DNA from: Alkalibacterium sp.
GTDB taxonomy: Bacteria > Bacillota > Bacilli > Lactobacillales > Carnobacteriaceae_A
Direction of reading: 5' to 3'
NCBI GenBank assembly: GCA_007692455.1
Contig: RECC01000043.1
Coordinates: 1 to 47,394, forward strand
Length of the DNA: 47,394 nt
Part shown: positions 8,319-16,835 of the stretch, piece by piece
Layout of the letters: every line of letters begins with the position of its first letter
Numbering within the stretch: position 1 is the stretch's first letter
The notes under the pieces: model-generated
Seen by the model: the letters and a program-made list of their open reading frames with translations, nothing else
What the model was told of the DNA's origin: nothing
Databases searched by the model: none
Made by a program: the position numbers and the translations under genes

Positions 8319-8945
8319 TTATTTGAATCCATTTTTTCTAGAATATCTGTACAGCGATATAAAGGCGCCTTCAATCAATAGAAAGAATAGTATAAAGCAG
8401 TACATAAAGAATTCCTGAGGCAATGCAAGAATTATCGGATCAGTAGCTGGGTTAAACAGCCAGGCGTCATTGTTAAAAAATATTTCATGGAATATGACAA
8501 ACATCCGGTTGAAATTTACAGCTAAAAAGAAAAGGAGTGCTGGTGGAACCAGACTTGCAATAAAAAACGGCTTCTCAAGATTCCAGATTCTTTTGTTTCT
8601 TTTCAAGTAACGAAGGTAGAAATAACTTCCAATTCCAGAAATCATAAGTACACCATAATTCAAGTAAAAGAGAAGTTTAACTTCCCAGAAATGAAACAGA
8701 CCGCTTTCGGAAGAAGGAAAGTCAGGCATATTCAATTCCTGAATCCAAGGGAAGTGTAGATACCGCAACAGCACATGATAGTTTTCCACCAGAGTACTGA
8801 ATGACATATTCAACTGCTCAGGCAAATCATGCAGCCAGGCTGTCGCGTAATACAGAGGAGTAAATAAAATCACAAAACCAATGCTCGCAGTTATAATGAA
8901 CAATATCAGACTGGTCAGTCCAGCAATTTTTTTTAAAAGAATCAA
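8319..8945 (-). CDS. TIGR01906 family integral membrane protein
   Basis: A 208-residue membrane protein with about five hydrophobic segments, of the TIGR01906 type found in Lactobacillales beside yutD and nagD-like genes. An extracellular loop between segments 1 and 2 contains WLHDLPEQLNMSFSTLVENY, typical of the family. The longest reading frame begins at a GTG at 8996, inside the upstream gene. A better start is TTG at 8945, 8 bases after GGAG and 1 base after the upstream stop, giving tight coupling. The function is unknown. Confidence 0.8.
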   Translation of the reverse strand: MILLKKIAGLTSLILFIITASIGFVILFTPLYYATAWLHDLPEQLNMSFSTLVENYHVLLRYLHFPWIQELNMPDFPSSESGLFHFWEVKLLFYLNYGVLMISGIGSYFYLRYLKRNKRIWNLEKPFFIASLVPPALLFFLAVNFNRMFVIFHEIFFNNDAWLFNPATDPIILALPQEFFMYCFILFFLLIEGAFISLYRYSRKNGFK

Positions 8946-8946
8946 A

Positions 8947-9714
8947 CTAGACGCTCCAATCATCAAGAGTCTCAACAGTATGAGTGGGTTGCTCACTCAA
9001 CATAGTCAAATCTTCTTTTCTGGTAAACCCCGTCAGTACAAGCAACGTATCCACTCCATTGTTAATGCCGGCAAGGATATCAGTTTCATAATTATCCCCT
9101 ACCATTAGAACCTCACTCTTTTCCAATCCAAGCTTTTTCAGAGCGGAAGCCATAATAAAGGATTCGGGTTTGCCCACAAATACGGGTTCTACTCGAGTTG
9201 ATTTTTCAATTAGTGCAACAATCGAACCTGCTCCTGGCACTAGCCCTCTTTCGTTAGGCAAGTTGGTATCTTTATTTGTTGCAATAAAACTTGCGCCTTC
9301 CTGAATCGCCAGGCTGGCAGTAACACAAGTTTCGTAGGTCAGTTGAGTATCCAGACCGACTACCACATGATCAATATCCGTTTTAACCAAATCACACCCT
9401 GCGTCTGTCAGGGCATTCCTAAGACCCTTCTCACCCACGACATACACTCTATTGCCCTCGAGTGACTTGACATAATCTGCGGCAGCTAGCGAACTCGTAT
9501 AAATGTCTTCGGCTTTGGCCGGAATATTAAACTGGGCTTGTAATCGGATGGCTACTTCTTCTGGTGTACTGGTCGAGTTGTTGGTCAGGAACAGAAAAGG
9601 AATTCCTTTCTCCTTGAGACGCCTAATAAATCCGGGAGCCTCTTTAATCGGCTCTTTTCCTTTATACATTGTTCCATCCAAGTCAATTAAATAACCGTTA
9701 TAAGCTGTCTCCAT
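8947..9714 (-). CDS. yutF: HAD-IIA phosphatase (NagD/YutF family, TIGR01457)
   Basis: This 255-residue haloacid-dehalogenase phosphatase acts in the cytoplasm. LIDLDGTMYKG (10-20) carries the nucleophile and acid-base aspartates; LTNNSTSTPEEV (about 43) is motif II; GKPESFI and GDNYETDILAGINNGVDT carry the motif III Lys and motif IV Asp residues. The C2 cap is the NagD type. Likely substrates are sugar phosphates or nucleotides, but the true one is unknown. AGAGGGG lies 10 bases before the ATG and overlaps the stop codon of yutD. Confidence 0.92.
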   Translation of the reverse strand: METAYNGYLIDLDGTMYKGKEPIKEAPGFIRRLKEKGIPFLFLTNNSTSTPEEVAIRLQAQFNIPAKAEDIYTSSLAAADYVKSLEGNRVYVVGEKGLRNALTDAGCDLVKTDIDHVVVGLDTQLTYETCVTASLAIQEGASFIATNKDTNLPNERGLVPGAGSIVALIEKSTRVEPVFVGKPESFIMASALKKLGLEKSEVLMVGDNYETDILAGINNGVDTLLVLTGFTRKEDLTMLSEQPTHTVETLDDWSV

Positions 9715-9729
9715 AGTACTTACGCCCCT

Positions 9730-10419
9730 CTACTTTTTCTTTCTTATCTGAAAACGGGTGTTACCCTTCTCATTTTTAACATCCTGAACCTTGTCGTCTG
9801 GCTTTTTGTCCGGTTTCTTATCCGGTTTTTTATCCGTACGATTCTTTTTAGTAAACGGCTTATGTTTCTTTTTCTTTTCAGAAACAGGTGCATTCGACTG
9901 CTTCTGAGTGGAAGCTTTAGCTTTTTCATTTCTATTTTTCTTATACGGTTTCTTTTTACTCTTATCTGACTGTCTTCTCTGGGGTGGTCTTGAGGAGGAT
10001 TTGAAGTCAGAATCTGTATTCGGATATGACCGTGTTTTCTTTTTTGTCTCCAAACTTTCGAGAACAAAATAGGCACACCCGAAACTGCAATATTCCAGCA
10101 GGTAATCGTCAAGGTGAGATATTTTCATATCAATTGGTGCTTTTTTGTTGCTGTCATGATAGAAACCTCTCAACCTCAGTTTCCCATAGGACATATCTCC
10201 TACGATATAGTCATACTTTTCCAGTAACTCACTGTGTCTTTCTTCCAGCAGTTCCAAATCTAGAGCATCTCTATAATTGGTTTTTATACGGTATTTGTCG
10301 TCTTTAATCTGGAGCGTCTCAGAATCTAATTTTTTTATCAGCTTTTCTTCTTTTATGATTGCTTCAATTTTGTCCCCGTCGATTACTTCATTATTTTCGT
10401 TTTCATTATTTTTAGTCAC
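9730..10419 (-). CDS. yutD: YutD-like protein with long basic C-terminal tail
   Basis: Residues about 30-130 form a YutD domain (DALDLELLEERHSELLEKYD, then YIVGDMSYGKLRLRGFY and DDYLLEYCSFGCAYFVLE). The remaining roughly 100 residues are rich in Lys, Arg, Ser and Pro, with a short repeat KKPDKKPDKKPDDK and an IRKKK end. B. subtilis YutD is only about 100 residues, so the tail is an extension, likely disordered and able to bind nucleic acid or acidic surfaces. The role of YutD is unknown. It lies between yunD and yutF on one transcript. Confidence 0.85.
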   Translation of the reverse strand: MTKNNENENNEVIDGDKIEAIIKEEKLIKKLDSETLQIKDDKYRIKTNYRDALDLELLEERHSELLEKYDYIVGDMSYGKLRLRGFYHDSNKKAPIDMKISHLDDYLLEYCSFGCAYFVLESLETKKKTRSYPNTDSDFKSSSRPPQRRQSDKSKKKPYKKNRNEKAKASTQKQSNAPVSEKKKKHKPFTKKNRTDKKPDKKPDKKPDDKVQDVKNEKGNTRFQIRKKK

Positions 10420-10439
10420 TCTTATTCTTTCCTCTCTTT

Positions 10440-11807
10440 CTACACTATCGGTGTCTGTTTCATGTAATCTGCTACAATGGTTCTCAGAAACTCTGGACTA
10501 ATCATTTTTATTTCCTCACTGTGATTTAATATAGGGAAATAGGAAACATAGAGAAAGTAATCTACTGTAACAATAGTATACACATTTTCTTCAGCCACTC
10601 TCGCGTCCCTGATATATACATTATTATTACCATAAGTTATATTTTCATAACAGAGATCTCCGAACACTTTCCCGCGAAAGCCAAAGCCCTTTACAGAAAG
10701 ATTACTCAGCTTTTCCCGCTGATTTTCCATTGAATGAAGCAGACTGATAAGTTGTTTGCCTGTCAGTTTAACGGTGACCAGCCTCATCGGATGCGGCAGA
10801 GCTTCATGCATGTGCTTCTGATTAAGTGTCCCTGCAGGAAGCTTATTTAGAAACAGACCTGAATTAATCATCGCCCCATCAGCTTTAGAAAGATTCATCA
10901 TTGCGTTAAGAGTCAAGGAGACAAAATCACTTTCGCCTTTTTTTCTGACCGGTAAAGGAGTTGATAGACGGGTGATGATTTGATTCTCTAAAAGAGTATT
11001 CCCTCGCTCTACATACTCCTTGGTCCTCTCTTTTTCATAGGGTACAGAATGTAATTCGGTTGCTGCATCTATAACTTGGGCGGAGGCATGGCAATGGTCT
11101 TCTTCATTCCATTCCAGAGTGACTTGTCCGATGTGCGTTCCAAACTTACCGGCACCTGCAATCATCGTGTTATTCAATTTTTCTCCTTCAGGCAATAAAT
11201 GATGGGTATGCCCGCCTAGAACTGTGAGAACGTTATTGAAGAGGGAGGCAATTTTTCTATCTGTCTTCAGCCCCAAGTGACTTAAAACAATAAAGCCATC
11301 GACCTCATCCTGATACTTTTCTATCATGGCTTGAATAGTCTCTATCGGATCCTCTACTTTCCATCCAAGTGCAGTGTAACTTGTCGGTAACGGAATGGTG
11401 CACGCTATAATTCCTATCTTACGTGACTTTCCAATTTTTTTTATTATTATTTCTTTTGCCCAGTGGGGTTTTTCTCCTGTATCCCTGTGAAATAAGTTGG
11501 ACAGCACTACTGAAAAGCTGGCATCCGTATACAAAGTGTTCAATTGCTCTTTCGTATTTCCCATGCCTTCGTTATTTCCAATTGTAACCGCATCATAGTC
11601 AGCCTCATTAAGTAATTCAATGATAGCTTTACCATCGGTTGCTTCCGCAAGCGGATGCGTTCTGTCTGCTGCGTCTCCACAGTCAAACACCAACACATCT
11701 CCCTTGTCACTATGTCGTTTTGCCTTGGATAAAAACTCGGCCATTCTCGGCCAGTAAGTTAGATGGGAATGAATATCGTTCGTGTGATAAATCGTCAGTC
11801 TGTCCAC
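10440..11807 (-). CDS. yunD: YunD-type metallophosphoesterase/5'-nucleotidase
   Basis: A 455-residue protein with an N-terminal calcineurin-like phosphoesterase domain and a C-terminal 5'-nucleotidase domain. There is no signal peptide, so it is cytoplasmic, unlike UshA. Metal-site motifs are YHTNDIHSH (8-16), DCGDAADRTHP, VLSHLG and GGHTHH. The usual GNHE reads GNNEGMG, with Asn in place of His. The C-terminal half has NSGLFLNKLPAG and YFLYVSY-type nucleotidase segments. It starts at GTG, 6 bases after GAGGGAG. Nucleotide substrates are likely but not proven. Confidence 0.88.
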   Translation of the reverse strand: MDRLTIYHTNDIHSHLTYWPRMAEFLSKAKRHSDKGDVLVFDCGDAADRTHPLAEATDGKAIIELLNEADYDAVTIGNNEGMGNTKEQLNTLYTDASFSVVLSNLFHRDTGEKPHWAKEIIIKKIGKSRKIGIIACTIPLPTSYTALGWKVEDPIETIQAMIEKYQDEVDGFIVLSHLGLKTDRKIASLFNNVLTVLGGHTHHLLPEGEKLNNTMIAGAGKFGTHIGQVTLEWNEEDHCHASAQVIDAATELHSVPYEKERTKEYVERGNTLLENQIITRLSTPLPVRKKGESDFVSLTLNAMMNLSKADGAMINSGLFLNKLPAGTLNQKHMHEALPHPMRLVTVKLTGKQLISLLHSMENQREKLSNLSVKGFGFRGKVFGDLCYENITYGNNNVYIRDARVAEENVYTIVTVDYFLYVSYFPILNHSEEIKMISPEFLRTIVADYMKQTPIV

Positions 11808-11860
11808 TTTTATCTCCCTCGTGTAACGTAAGCTTGTACTCTATTATAACTTTTTCTGGC

Positions 11861-12739
11861 TCAATTAAAAGGGCCGTCAAACTCAATCGCCGGTGTCTTT
11901 GTTCGTTTTAAAACGACTTGACCCTCTTTTGGGTTCCCGTTAAACTTCAGTGCTCTGTAATACGCATCATGATAAAATAGTATAACCCACTGATTATTTA
12001 CGGCTTCAGGCAGCCATTTCTCTTTTGCTTCTATGGTATTCAGTGGGTAATCGTCAAATGCGCTGACCCAAAGCGGATTCATATGAGCATGTGTCGGCAG
12101 TATATCTGAAAAATGAACAGCCACCTTATCCTGATCCGTCAGCTTAACTAAGCAGTGTCCCGGGCTGTGTCCTCCAGTATGAATCAGTTCTACTCCTTCG
12201 GCTGCCTGGTAGTATGAATCAAATAGTATTACCTGCTTTTCTATAGTCTTCCAGTTTTCTTCCCAGTACGTGCCCTGGGTCCGTTTCATTGGATATTTAA
12301 TGGCTTCCCATTCTCGTCTCTCAACAATTATTTCTGCATTAGGAAAAGCAGGTACCAGTTTGTCTCCACTCTTTTTAACTAATCCTGCTACATGATCAAA
12401 ATGAAGATGAGTCATTAGAACTTTGTCGATGAGCTCCGGCTTCAAATTAAGTTTCGCTAAATCCTCTTCAAGTGGGACCCCTTCAGAGGCACCAAAATTT
12501 TTGAGCTGCTTTTCTGACAAACGTCCTTTTCCAATCCCTCCATCAATCAGGTAATGTGTTCCCTCTTTTTCAACAAGAATCGGTTCAGTCACCAGTTCAA
12601 TTTGATTATGTTCGTTGCAGGGGTATTTTCTGCTCCATAAGGGTTTTGGGACTGGACCAAACATGGCCCCTCCATCCATCTTGGTGATTCCCCCATTGAG
12701 CCAAGTCACCTTGGTGTTTCCTAGTTTCAATGTATCCAT
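11861..12739 (-). CDS. ytnP: YtnP-like metallo-beta-lactamase-fold lactonase
   Basis: This 292-residue MBL-fold hydrolase strongly resembles B. subtilis YtnP, described as a quorum-quenching lactonase: the N-terminal LGNTKVTWLNGGITKMDGG and MFGPVPKPLWSRKYP are close to that family. Zinc ligands are MTHLHFDH (HxHxDH), HTGGHSPGH, the Asp of FSDILPTHAH and the His of LFYHD. The chosen ATG follows AAGGAG by about 6 bases; a longer frame would start inside cls. It is 16 bases behind cls. The natural substrate here is unknown, so signal inactivation is inference. Confidence 0.88.
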   Translation of the reverse strand: MDTLKLGNTKVTWLNGGITKMDGGAMFGPVPKPLWSRKYPCNEHNQIELVTEPILVEKEGTHYLIDGGIGKGRLSEKQLKNFGASEGVPLEEDLAKLNLKPELIDKVLMTHLHFDHVAGLVKKSGDKLVPAFPNAEIIVERREWEAIKYPMKRTQGTYWEENWKTIEKQVILFDSYYQAAEGVELIHTGGHSPGHCLVKLTDQDKVAVHFSDILPTHAHMNPLWVSAFDDYPLNTIEAKEKWLPEAVNNQWVILFYHDAYYRALKFNGNPKEGQVVLKRTKTPAIEFDGPFN

Positions 12740-12755
12740 ACTATCTCCTTCTTTC

Positions 12756-14297
12756 TTACATAAGCGGTGCAAACAGTCTTAAGATACTATTAGTCAGTCG
12801 AGACATAAACGACTCCGATAAACTGTCCACTTTTATTTCTTCACTTATATTTATAGTCTGATCGATATCCGCTTGTATTTCTTCTATCACAGAACCGCCA
12901 TACAGTACCACGGCATTTTCAAAGTGCAGATATAAACTGCGGTAGTCGAAATTAATTGTCCCTACCAGCGCAACTTCCTCATCAATCAGTACTGTTTTTG
13001 CATGCATGAACCCTCTGGAATATTCAAATATTCTCGCTCCAGATTCAATTAATTCTTTGTAATAGGATCGGGTAGTCAAATGAACCAGATACTTATCCCA
13101 TTTTTTAGGTGTTACGATTTTTACGTCTACGCCACTTTCAGCAGCTAGCATTAAGGCCGTTTCAAGATTCTCGTCCAATATTAAATATGGTGTGAAAATA
13201 GTAACTGATTCCTTAGCTGCATGAATCAATTTAATGAAAACATGCTCGCCGTAATTTTTCTTGTCAGTGGGGCTGTCAGCAAAAGGCTGAACAAAAGTAG
13301 TACTTATTTGTTCACTAGACTCATTAAATATTGGCATCAGCGTTTTAATCGAGTCTTCTGTCAAATCCGAATCCATTGTTTCCCATAATTCCAGGAAAAT
13401 CAGAGTTAATCCCCAGGCTCCTTTGCCTACCAGCTTAATTCCATTATCTTTCCAGTGACCAAAGCGTTCTATTTCATTTATATATTCATCAGCTATATTA
13501 ACTCCACCAGTAAACGCAACCTTACCATCTATTGATAAAATTTTCCTGTGATCACGATTGTTCTGAGAAGAAGTAATAATTGGATGGAAAGGGTTATACA
13601 CTCGCGTTTGAATTCCTCTAGCTTCGAGCTGTTCCACAATATCTGATGGCAGCGTGACAAAGCTCCCAATGTCATCGAACATTATTCTGACATCGACGCC
13701 GCTGGCCGCCTTCTGGCTCATTAGTTCAAGCATAGACTGCCACATTTTGCCTTCAGCAACGATAAAGAATTCGAAGAAAATATAGTCTTCAGCTTCTAAA
13801 ATTGCTTCTTTCATGGCTTCAAAAAAATCTTCTCCTAGAGGGTAGTAGGTTGTATCCGTATCGGTGTAAACCGGATAATGACCGGAATGAGACAAATAAT
13901 GCATTAAGCGGCTATAATCGGGATAGTTGCTTTTAGCTGATTCAAGCACTTTCTCATCGACCGGATTAACTTTCCTATGTAAAGTATACAGCTTTTCCAA
14001 TTTGCTCTGCAGTTTTTTTGTCTGTGTCTGTCGATTAAACATGATATAAAACAGTGTTCCATATACAGGAAAAATTAGAACTTGCAGTATCCACGTAATT
14101 TTATAGGCTTCCTTGCCTTTTTTCCAGACGACATGCAGTGCTACTCCAATAGAAAGGATTGTGAACAGTGTTTCCCAGAATAGTGAATACCCTAATGATT
14201 GGTTAATGATAAAACCAAATATTGTGAACTGTACAATAATTAATAAAGCTAACATTACACGTCTTTTAAATAAATACATTAACGACTTTTTAATCAC
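12756..14297 (-). CDS. cls: Cardiolipin synthase
   Basis: This membrane enzyme condenses two phosphatidylglycerols into cardiolipin and glycerol. It has 513 residues, two N-terminal membrane helices (about 10-60) and two phospholipase-D HKD motifs: HRKILSIDGKVAFTGG (first) and HAKTVLIDEEVALVGT (second), each with H-x-K-x4-D. It starts at GTG with GAGGAGGAG about 5 bases upstream. A 135-bp gap separates it from the divergent membrane-protein gene. Together with the PgpA-like gene at 7744, the window holds two late steps of anionic phospholipid synthesis. Confidence 0.96.
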   Translation of the reverse strand: MIKKSLMYLFKRRVMLALLIIVQFTIFGFIINQSLGYSLFWETLFTILSIGVALHVVWKKGKEAYKITWILQVLIFPVYGTLFYIMFNRQTQTKKLQSKLEKLYTLHRKVNPVDEKVLESAKSNYPDYSRLMHYLSHSGHYPVYTDTDTTYYPLGEDFFEAMKEAILEAEDYIFFEFFIVAEGKMWQSMLELMSQKAASGVDVRIMFDDIGSFVTLPSDIVEQLEARGIQTRVYNPFHPIITSSQNNRDHRKILSIDGKVAFTGGVNIADEYINEIERFGHWKDNGIKLVGKGAWGLTLIFLELWETMDSDLTEDSIKTLMPIFNESSEQISTTFVQPFADSPTDKKNYGEHVFIKLIHAAKESVTIFTPYLILDENLETALMLAAESGVDVKIVTPKKWDKYLVHLTTRSYYKELIESGARIFEYSRGFMHAKTVLIDEEVALVGTINFDYRSLYLHFENAVVLYGGSVIEEIQADIDQTINISEEIKVDSLSESFMSRLTNSILRLFAPLM

Positions 14298-14432
14298 TGC
14301 TTCTCCTCCTCTTGCTCTCTATAAGACTACCTTTTTTCGTCAGATTTGTCACTACCTCCAAAGGGTTTTCGTTTTATAGAGATTGTCAAATATGCTAAGC
14401 TGAACTTAAATTAATATGAAAGGGGTTTAATT

Positions 14433-14990
14433 ATGAAATCAGCTAGTAAAAAAACTGTTTTCCTTTCTGGTTTTATTGTCCTGTCTGTTATCATGATGGT
14501 CGGATTAGTCCGTTCAGTCATTCCTGAGTTTCCGGAACACAGCTTCTCAATGATAGTCGGTGTTTTAGCTTATCTATCAATGGTGTTTATCGTACTCACT
14601 TCAGAGTGGCAGCATTCTTTATTCAGTGCTGGTGCTGCATTTTCGGGGATTGTACTGATTGGACTGCACTTGCTCGCGGAAATGAGTATTATAGCAGCAA
14701 TCCGTTTCCCGGCCTTAACAAATCCATTTGGTTATGCAGCTTTAGCCGCTTTCCTTATTGCTCTAATCATGAAAGGGTTAAGCTATATTGACCAGTGGCA
14801 AAAAATCAGACAATATATTCATGGTGTTTTGACGATAGGCATCGGCTTTATATATTGGCACGTTGCTTCTATCGGAATTATTGCTACTTCGTGGATGTTC
14901 ATTGTCCCATTTACTCTATTCCTAATCTGGACGCTCTTTCACTTCACTACAGTCATCGTATTGGAGAAAAAAAAGACAGCCTTATTTTAG
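14433..14990 (+). CDS. Integral membrane protein of unknown function
   Basis: A 185-residue, very hydrophobic protein with about six predicted membrane segments (for example LSGFIVLSVIMMVGLV at about 12-27 and ASIGIIATSWMFIVPFTLFL near the end). It has a short positively charged N-terminus (KSASKK) and a charged end (EKKK), with no catalytic motif that I recognise. AAAGGGG lies 7 bases before the ATG and a terminator follows. It is a single-gene unit divergent from cls. The function is unknown. Confidence 0.75.
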   Translation: MKSASKKTVFLSGFIVLSVIMMVGLVRSVIPEFPEHSFSMIVGVLAYLSMVFIVLTSEWQHSLFSAGAAFSGIVLIGLHLLAEMSIIAAIRFPALTNPFGYAALAAFLIALIMKGLSYIDQWQKIRQYIHGVLTIGIGFIYWHVASIGIIATSWMFIVPFTLFLIWTLFHFTTVIVLEKKKTALF

Positions 14991-15026
14991 GCAAGCACTT
15001 TAATTAATTTAAAAAATTGTAACCGC

Positions 15027-15060
15027 AAGGAACGCTCTGCCAGTCAGGTCGTTCCTTTTT
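15027..15060 (+). terminator. Terminator after the membrane-protein gene
   Basis: The stem AAGGAACG / CGTTCCTT is followed by TTTTTAATTTT, 36 bases beyond the stop codon of the preceding gene. Confidence 0.8.
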
Positions 15061-15067
15061 AATTTTA

Positions 15068-15096
15068 TTGACAAGCTGCGCATTCTCTTTTAAAGT
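15068..15096 (+). promoter_or_regulatory. Promoter of rnhA
   Basis: A perfect TTGACA (15068-15073), a 17-base spacer and TAAAGT (15091-15096) lie just before the rnhA ribosome site. Confidence 0.6.
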
Positions 15097-15126
15097 TAGT
15101 TTTAAATCGTATTTTAAGGAGTAAGC

Positions 15127-15720
15127 ATGGCTAAAAAGTATTATGCAGTAAAGAAAGGTAGAAAGAAAGGCGTGTTCACCAGCTGGGCCGACACGCAAAA
15201 AGTAATTAGCGGCTATTCAAATGCCGAGTTTAAATCTTTTGCAACGCTTGAAGAAGCAAAAAATTACCTGGATAACACCCCCCAAACCATCGATACTAGG
15301 GATCCGGAATTACTGTGTGCCTATGTTGACGGCTCGTTTGATAAAGCAACCAAACGATACAGTTACGGGGTTGTGCTCATTAAAAACAATAAGATTTTGA
15401 CCACAATAGCCAATTCTGACAACCATTCTGACTATGCCGACAGCTTTCAGATTGCAGGAGAATGTTTCGGTGCCCTAAATGCTATTAAGTGGGCCATAAA
15501 TCACGACTATGATCGCATTGTCATTTTCTATGACTATCTGGGAATTGAAATGTGGGCCAAAGGAAATTGGCGAGCAAATAAACCTGTATCAAAAGATTAT
15601 GTCGCCCACTTTAAAAAATTCTCAGCAAAGATAAAAGTTGACTTTGTAAAAGTAAAAGCTCATTCTGGAATAGAATACAATGAATTAGCCGATCAGCTAG
15701 CTAAAGATGCTTTAAAATAA
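15127..15720 (+). CDS. rnhA: Ribonuclease HI with N-terminal hybrid-binding domain
   Basis: This enzyme cuts the RNA strand of RNA-DNA hybrids. Residues 1-50 (KKYYAVKKGRKKGVFTSWAD) are the caulimovirus-type hybrid-binding domain, which uses the aromatic and basic residues to grip the hybrid. The catalytic domain follows, with Asp-68 (AYVDGS), Glu-112 (GECFGAL), Asp-136 (FYDY), His-179 (VKAHSG) and Asp-189 (ELADQ), so the active site is complete. The length of 197 residues is normal for this two-domain form. AAGGAG lies 6 bases before the ATG. Confidence 0.94.
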   Translation: MAKKYYAVKKGRKKGVFTSWADTQKVISGYSNAEFKSFATLEEAKNYLDNTPQTIDTRDPELLCAYVDGSFDKATKRYSYGVVLIKNNKILTTIANSDNHSDYADSFQIAGECFGALNAIKWAINHDYDRIVIFYDYLGIEMWAKGNWRANKPVSKDYVAHFKKFSAKIKVDFVKVKAHSGIEYNELADQLAKDALK

Positions 15721-15754
15721 AAGTACAATCTTAAGGAGCTCCCTTAAAAAGTCA

Positions 15755-15910
15755 AAAAAAGCACGAATGATTATCTTAAACAGCGGTCAGAGGAATCTTT
15801 AATAGACTCCCTGGACAGCATTCATACCTCTCATTGCATTCACTTCCATGCAAAATGAGATAGTGAAACTGTTCACTGATACCGCTGAGGATAATTATTC
15901 GTGCTTTTTT
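15755..15910. ncRNA. Candidate multi-hairpin structured RNA or terminator element
   Basis: The ends of this 156-base stretch pair in a stem of about 30 bp: 15755-15787 with 15881-15910, interrupted only by an AAA bulge (15778-15780) and two G-U pairs. Inside are three further hairpins: 15788-15813 (8 bp, with one bulged A and one A-C mismatch), 15829-15860 (11 bp with a 2-base bulge) and 15862-15877 (6 bp, 4-base loop). Together they would form a four-way junction. A and T tracts at the ends allow termination in either direction between the convergent rnhA and aldo-keto reductase genes. It matches no RNA family that I recognise; a MITE-like origin is another possibility. Confidence 0.5.
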
Positions 15911-15982
15911 GTTTTTAAACCTATTAAGATGTTTACTTTTACCCTGTTCTTCTGTCAAATTGCTTTTTAATATCGGTTGTAC

Positions 15983-16789
15983 TTATAACTCGTCGATTAT
16001 TTTAACATCTTCTTCTTCAAGCTGAAAATTCAGACTTTCGAGATTGGCTTTTTGATTTTCAGGATTGTGTGATTTCGGAATGACAATCACTCCACGCTGA
16101 GTCTGATAACGCAGGAGTACTTGAGCCCAAGATTTATCGTATTTTTTCCCAATCTCCGCTAATTGGTCTTTCTGTTCATCACTACATTTCATCGGTCCCC
16201 AAGCTTGAGGTCTGATATCTTCCTTGAACATATACTTAATCTGCTCATTATTCCATTCAGTTGGATTGGATTTAATCTGATTAACAGACGGCTTGACCGT
16301 TGCATACTGATCAAGTGTTTTGAGATGGTCATTAGAAAAGTTGGAAACACCGATCGCTTTTATTTTACCGTTGCTTACGTACTCTTCAAGAACCTCCCAG
16401 GTGAGACGGAGCTTGTCTTCATCTTCAATCGGTTTGTGAATCAGATATAAATCGATATAATCTGTCTGCAGATTTTCCAGACTTTTATCCAGTGTCTGTC
16501 TGACTGTATCCTTGTCTTTTATATACTGATCACCAGCCGGTATCTTAGTGGTGATGTAAAACTCTTCTCTGGGCACACCACTATTCGCTATCGTTTCCCC
16601 AACACCTGCTTCATTCCTATAAGATATGGCTGTATCAATCAGGCGATACCCCAACTTAATTGCAGATTCCAGTGCCTCGAAATTTCCATTCAACTCTCCG
16701 TTGTAATCATTATTTTCTTTGCCATAAGTATTGGTTCCAGTTCCAAGGTACGGTATTGAAATGCCATTATTTAAACGTACTTTTTCCAT
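15983..16789 (-). CDS. Aldo/keto reductase
   Basis: A 268-residue (alpha/beta)8 NADPH-dependent reductase of the AKR5-like bacterial group. The catalytic tetrad is visible: Asp and Tyr in RLIDTAISYRNEAGVG, Lys in YITTKIPAG and His in LYLIHKP. The cofactor end has VIVIPKSHNPEN near the C-terminus. The segment normally reading NQIEYHP is NQIKSNP, so the substrate pocket differs from the common 2,5-diketogluconate reductase type. AGGAGAGG lies 5 bases before the ATG. It ends the hisJ-ydbC-reductase group on the minus strand, 46 bases behind ydbC. The substrate is unknown. Confidence 0.9.
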   Translation of the reverse strand: MEKVRLNNGISIPYLGTGTNTYGKENNDYNGELNGNFEALESAIKLGYRLIDTAISYRNEAGVGETIANSGVPREEFYITTKIPAGDQYIKDKDTVRQTLDKSLENLQTDYIDLYLIHKPIEDEDKLRLTWEVLEEYVSNGKIKAIGVSNFSNDHLKTLDQYATVKPSVNQIKSNPTEWNNEQIKYMFKEDIRPQAWGPMKCSDEQKDQLAEIGKKYDKSWAQVLLRYQTQRGVIVIPKSHNPENQKANLESLNFQLEEEDVKIIDEL

Positions 16790-16835
16790 ATTACCTCTCC
16801 TCTTCTGTCACTCGATAATTTAATAGTACAGTTCT

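Noticed and set aside
15776-15958. Open frame of 60 codons on the minus strand
   Set aside because: It runs through the multi-hairpin element and the intergenic gap, with no ribosome site. The pairing explains the sequence better.
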